64,000 nt of DNA, taken from positions 496,001 through 560,000 of the forward strand of contig MPMM01000001.1 of the NCBI GenBank assembly GCA_002238505.1, written 5' to 3'. Source of the DNA: SAR202 cluster bacterium bin22. GTDB taxonomy: Bacteria > Chloroflexota > Dehalococcoidia > Lucifugimonadales > UBA3495. A program made the position numbers and the translations under genes. Positions within the stretch are counted from its first letter, which is position 1. Each line of letters begins with the position of its first letter. Below, piece after piece: positions 60,646-64,000 of this stretch. Below the pieces are notes generated by a model, which saw only the letters and a program-made list of their open reading frames with translations, made no database searches and had not been told where the DNA came from.

Positions 60646-63555
60646 ATGGCTACCACCGAAGCTGCGCGCCGCATTCAGGGAAGTGAACGAGCGGAGTTGG
60701 CCGAAGAACTCAGAAAGCGAGTTTCTGGCGAGGTCCGGTTCGACCCCTTTTCCCGCGTGCTCTACAGCACCGATGCCAGCATCTACCAGATGGAACCGGT
60801 GGGGGTGGTAATCCCTCGAAACGAAGAGGATGTCCAGGCGGTGGTGGAGATAGCCCGTGATAATCGGGTGCCCGTGCTGCCCAGGGCCGGCGGAACCGGT
60901 CTGGCTGGCCAGTCGGTGAACCACGCCATCGTAATGGATTTCAGCAAATACCTGAATCAGGTAGTTGAACTGAACCGGGAGGAAAGCTGGGTAAAGGTAC
61001 AGCCAGGGATAGTTCTGGACCAGTTAAACCGGTACTTGGCCGCTCACGGACTGCAGTATGCTCCTGACCCCACCACTTCTAACCGGGCCTGCGTGGGTGG
61101 CGGTATCGGCAACAACACTTGCGGCGCCCACTCGGTAATTTATGGCAAGACCCTGGACCACATTATGGAAGTGGATGTGGTGCTGTCCGACGCAACTCGG
61201 GCCCATTTCGAGACCCTCGAGCCTCACGAACTGGAGGCCCGCTTGAGGGGAGAAGGACTGGAGTCTGATATTTACCGTGGTGTACTCCAGATAGCCCGGG
61301 AAAACCTGACAGAAATAGAGACCCGCTATCCCAAGATTATGCGCAGGGTCAGTGGATATAACCTTGACTCTTTCCTGGGTGAAGAGCCAGTCAACCTGAC
61401 CAAAATGGTAGTGGGTTCCGAGGGCACCCTGTGCGTTGTAACGGAAGCGAAGGTTAACCTGGTTCCCAGGCCGACGATGACCTGCCTGTCGGTCTTGCAT
61501 TTCAGGGATATTTTTGAGGCCAGCGAAGCCACCGTAGAGGTGTTGAAGCATGAACCTTCCTCGGTAGAAGTGTTGGACAAAATGGTGCTGGACCGCTCCC
61601 GCGAATCGATGGGGCAGTCCCGAAACCTGGCCTTCGTTCAGGGCGACCCCGGGGCCATGCTTCTGGTGGAATTCTATGGCGAGTCGGAAGCGGAACTGAC
61701 CTCCAAAATGCAGAAACTCAAGGATGACATGGAAGGGAGGCGACTGGCTTACGCCTGCGTCAACATGCTTTCCCGCGCTGACCAGGATATGGTCTGGAAT
61801 GTACGCAAAGGTGGGTTGGGGCTGTTGATGAGCATTCGTGGCGATGCCAAGCCCATACCCTTCGTTGAGGATCCTGCAGTGGACCCGGAAAAGATGGGCG
61901 ATTTTGTCCGCCGGTTTGACGAAGTGGTGCGCAACCACAACACTACCGCTGGATATTACGGCCATGCCAGCGTGGGTTGCCTGCACATTCGCCCCCTCAT
62001 TAGCTTGAAGAGCGCCGAGGGTGTCGAGAAGATGATCTCCATTGGCGAAGAGATCAGTGACCTGGTCAAGGAGTTTGGCGGCTCCATGAGCGGGGAGCAC
62101 GGCGACGGCATAGTACGCGGGGTGTGGACTGAGAAAATGTTTGGCCCCGATATCTACCAGGCATTCCGTGACCTGAAGAGCACATTTGATCCCCAGGGAA
62201 TCATGAATCCTGGCAAGATTATTGACTGCCCCCCAATGCGGGAAAACCTTCGGTATGGGTCCGAATACAATGCCGACTCCCTGATACCTATCCTGGACTT
62301 CTCCATGGACACCAACTACGCCGGCGCCGTAGAGATGTGCAATGGCATGGGCGCGTGCCGGAAGCTGACGGGTACCATGTGCCCCTCCTTCATGGCCACC
62401 CGGGATGAGGAGCATTCCACCAGGGGTCGCGCCAATCTGCTGCGGGCCGCGTTGTCTGGAAAGTTGCCCGAGGGAACCATTACTGACCAGCGTCTCTACC
62501 AGGCTATGGACCTTTGCCTGGAGTGCAAGGCCTGCAAGTCGGAGTGTGAGTCCGGCGTGGATATGGCCAAGCTCAAGTATGAATTCCTGGATAACTACTA
62601 CAAGACCAATAAACGACCCTTCCGCAACAAGTTCTTTGCCCAGATTGCCCGCTACAGCCGCATGGGCAGCAGGTTCGCCCCCCTGGCGAATCTTGGTACG
62701 TCTAATCCGGTAGGAAAGTTTCTTTCAAGCGCTATTCTGGGAGTGCATCCCAATCGTGAACTGCCCAAACTGGCAACTACGACTTTGACCCAGTGGTTCA
62801 ACTACCGCCATACGTCGCGGGTACGCGGTACGCCCAAGGGGTCTGTTGCCCTGTTTAACGACACCTTTATGAATTACAACTATCCCGAAATTGGCATCGC
62901 CGCGGTTGAGGTGCTGGAAGCGGCGGGCTACCGGGTGCAACTGGCCGAGGCCGAATGCTGCGGACGCCCCATGATATCCAAGGGAATGCTGGAAGACGCC
63001 GCCTCTTTTGCCAGGTACAACGTTGACCGCCTTTACCCCTTCGCCGACCAGGGAGTGCCCATTATTGGCTGCGAACCCAGTTGTCTCCTGACATTCCGAG
63101 ACGAATATCCGGAGTTTTGCCGCGACGAAAGGGCCGTAAAGGTTGCCGAACACAGTTTCCTGATAGACGAATTCCTGGCCATGCTGCACGAGCGGGGCGA
63201 ACTGGACCTGGAATTTACGGACCTGAAGAAGAAGGTACTGTTCCACGGCCATTGCCACCAGAAATCGCTGGTGGGCACTGCACCCTCCATGGCTGCACTG
63301 AAGCTGCCACCAGGTTACGAGGTTGAGTTGATCAACTCAGGTTGCTGCGGCATGGCCGGATCTTTCGGATTCGAAAAGGAACACTACGACATTTCAATGT
63401 CTATTGGCGAACAGGTGCTGTTTCCCACCATCCGCGAGCGGGGAGCCGACTGGGAGGTGGCCGTGATGGGCGTGTCCTGCCGCCAGCAGGTGGAGCACGG
63501 AACCGGACGTCCCGCCAGGCACCTGGTTGAGGTGCTCAGGGACGCCATTGTCTGA
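60646..63555 (+). CDS. FAD/4Fe-4S oxidoreductase fusion, YdiJ/D-2-hydroxyglutarate dehydrogenase-like
   Basis: The 969-aa protein starts at ATG 60646 (AGGAA 6 nt upstream). The first half is a GlcD-type flavoprotein: PCMH FAD domain with PRAGGTGLAGQSV, and the C-terminal FAD-oxidase part with SMSGEHGDGIVRG and FDPQGIMNPGKI. The second half is GlpC-like: a ferredoxin part with Cys groups CNGMGACRKLTGTMC and CLECKACKSECESG, then two CCG domains (ECCGRPM and GCCGMAG). This layout matches E. coli YdiJ (about 1018 aa), which oxidises D-2-hydroxyglutarate; D-lactate is the other likely substrate. Electrons would pass to the quinone pool. Confidence 0.92.
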   Translation: MATTEAARRIQGSERAELAEELRKRVSGEVRFDPFSRVLYSTDASIYQMEPVGVVIPRNEEDVQAVVEIARDNRVPVLPRAGGTGLAGQSVNHAIVMDFSKYLNQVVELNREESWVKVQPGIVLDQLNRYLAAHGLQYAPDPTTSNRACVGGGIGNNTCGAHSVIYGKTLDHIMEVDVVLSDATRAHFETLEPHELEARLRGEGLESDIYRGVLQIARENLTEIETRYPKIMRRVSGYNLDSFLGEEPVNLTKMVVGSEGTLCVVTEAKVNLVPRPTMTCLSVLHFRDIFEASEATVEVLKHEPSSVEVLDKMVLDRSRESMGQSRNLAFVQGDPGAMLLVEFYGESEAELTSKMQKLKDDMEGRRLAYACVNMLSRADQDMVWNVRKGGLGLLMSIRGDAKPIPFVEDPAVDPEKMGDFVRRFDEVVRNHNTTAGYYGHASVGCLHIRPLISLKSAEGVEKMISIGEEISDLVKEFGGSMSGEHGDGIVRGVWTEKMFGPDIYQAFRDLKSTFDPQGIMNPGKIIDCPPMRENLRYGSEYNADSLIPILDFSMDTNYAGAVEMCNGMGACRKLTGTMCPSFMATRDEEHSTRGRANLLRAALSGKLPEGTITDQRLYQAMDLCLECKACKSECESGVDMAKLKYEFLDNYYKTNKRPFRNKFFAQIARYSRMGSRFAPLANLGTSNPVGKFLSSAILGVHPNRELPKLATTTLTQWFNYRHTSRVRGTPKGSVALFNDTFMNYNYPEIGIAAVEVLEAAGYRVQLAEAECCGRPMISKGMLEDAASFARYNVDRLYPFADQGVPIIGCEPSCLLTFRDEYPEFCRDERAVKVAEHSFLIDEFLAMLHERGELDLEFTDLKKKVLFHGHCHQKSLVGTAPSMAALKLPPGYEVELINSGCCGMAGSFGFEKEHYDISMSIGEQVLFPTIRERGADWEVAVMGVSCRQQVEHGTGRPARHLVEVLRDAIV

Positions 63556-63571
63556 AGCCGGCAGCGAGCGG

Positions 63572-64000
63572 TCAAGGGAGTGAAACAATAAGTGCCGTCT
63601 GGCCGTAATTCCGGGCTACTACGGTGAGATCGTAGATGTCCACCACTTCGTCGCCATTAGAGTCGCCGAAGCTCAACGTAATCGTGGGAATCTCCAGTGT
63701 TTGTCCGGGCTCCACCTGGATGCCTTTTATTGCCGCGGACAGGTGGCCGGGCGCCCTCAGGTTAAGGTCGAATATCCCATCCGGGGCCCGCACCACAAAC
63801 AAGCCCTCTCTGTCCACGAAGGCTGCCTCTCCTTCAATTTCGACGTAGGCGCCGAGGCTGTTTTTACTGCCCTGCAACAATACTGTTCCCCTCACACCGC
63901 CTTCCTCGAAGGGCGCGGAAAGGGACTTTGCGGGTTGGTATGTTACTTCGCCGCCGCCCGAGAAGATTCCCACAAGCTCTTCCTTGGAGGCTGAGCCGCT
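63572..64000 (-). CDS. Dockerin-like/carboxypeptidase-regulatory-like protein (5' part cut by window edge)
   Basis: The frame is open to the right edge; only the last 142 residues are seen. A beta-sandwich segment with GTVLLQGSKNSLGAYVEIEG and FDLNLRAPGHLSA fits a carboxypeptidase-regulatory-like (CarboxypepD_reg) domain. It is followed by GDSNGDEVVDIYDLTVVARN, an EF-hand-like calcium loop of dockerin type I, close to the C-terminus. In Chloroflexota such repeats are common on secreted or surface proteins and do not imply a cellulosome. The signal peptide would be outside the window. Confidence 0.75.
   Translation of the reverse strand, partial: SGSASKEELVGIFSGGGEVTYQPAKSLSAPFEEGGVRGTVLLQGSKNSLGAYVEIEGEAAFVDREGLFVVRAPDGIFDLNLRAPGHLSAAIKGIQVEPGQTLEIPTITLSFGDSNGDEVVDIYDLTVVARNYGQTALIVSLP

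Noticed and set aside
61024-62415. 463-codon minus-strand frame antisense to the YdiJ-like gene
   Set aside because: Shadow frame; the plus-strand protein has all FAD and FeS motifs.
1-64000. CRISPR arrays, insertion sequences, prophage or integrase genes
   Set aside because: No regularly spaced repeats, no transposase or integrase motifs and no inverted-repeat-bounded element were found on either strand.

Overview
The window looks like part of a mesophilic Chloroflexota genome of the Dehalococcoidia/SAR202 kind. This is inferred from gene content, not from a marker phylogeny. It is moderately GC-rich and gene-dense, with most genes in short operons. It combines peptide-type ABC importers, a molybdenum hydroxylase, hydantoinase A, a PrpD protein, a luciferase-like monooxygenase, a FAD/FeS oxidoreductase fusion, F420 biosynthesis (CofE) and a UbiD/A/X/E quinone cluster. 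TGA ends several ordinary genes, so the standard bacterial code applies.

Layout. 1-7.3 kb: PIG-L deacetylase (cut by the left edge), HyuA, AlaX, dnaN, PrpD and a small membrane protein. 7.6-12.4 kb and 17.1-21.5 kb: two operons, each with a lipoprotein solute-binding protein and two permeases but no ATPase. Between them lie a HTH protein, a fluoroacetate-dehalogenase-like hydrolase, a phosphotriesterase-family protein and a CocE hydrolase. 21.6-28.6 kb: class II aldolase, LLM oxidoreductase, RidA-like and CMD proteins, and a three-subunit molybdenum hydroxylase. 28.6-34.8 kb: two acetyltransferases, a MoaD/ThiS-like protein, Nudix, hisA, hisH, cobalamin adenosyltransferase, cofE and dinB. 35-41 kb: MFS transporter, class III aminotransferase, dienelactone hydrolase, a beta-sandwich protein and a thioredoxin-NHL protein with an in-frame TGA. 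41-47 kb: prfA-prmC and ubiD-ubiA-ubiX-ubiE. 47.4-56.5 kb: zinc-ribbon protein, MFS exporter, a degenerate dehydroquinase-like protein, several unknowns, a PQQ-type propeller, tRNA-Glu, endonuclease III and a PAC2 protein. 56.6-64 kb: CrcB, SMP-30, two aminotransferases, a YdiJ-like dehydrogenase and a dockerin-like protein cut by the right edge.

How the genes fit together. Most of the window reads as heterotrophic import and catabolism of small organic compounds (importers, hydrolases, Mo hydroxylase, aldolase, LLM and FAD oxidoreductases, aminotransferases), interleaved with housekeeping genes for replication, translation, quinone, histidine and cofactor synthesis.

The most notable finding is at 39426-40913, an NHLRC2-type thioredoxin/NHL protein. 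The first cysteine of its redox CxxC is replaced by TGA, the frame stays open for 448 more codons, and a hairpin of bacterial SECIS geometry follows the TGA. This is a strong selenoprotein candidate. Other points of interest are a hydrolase carrying the full fluoroacetate dehalogenase residue set, a dehydroquinase-like protein lacking key catalytic residues, a MoaD-like protein whose diglycine is not terminal, and a structured leader before an MFS gene.
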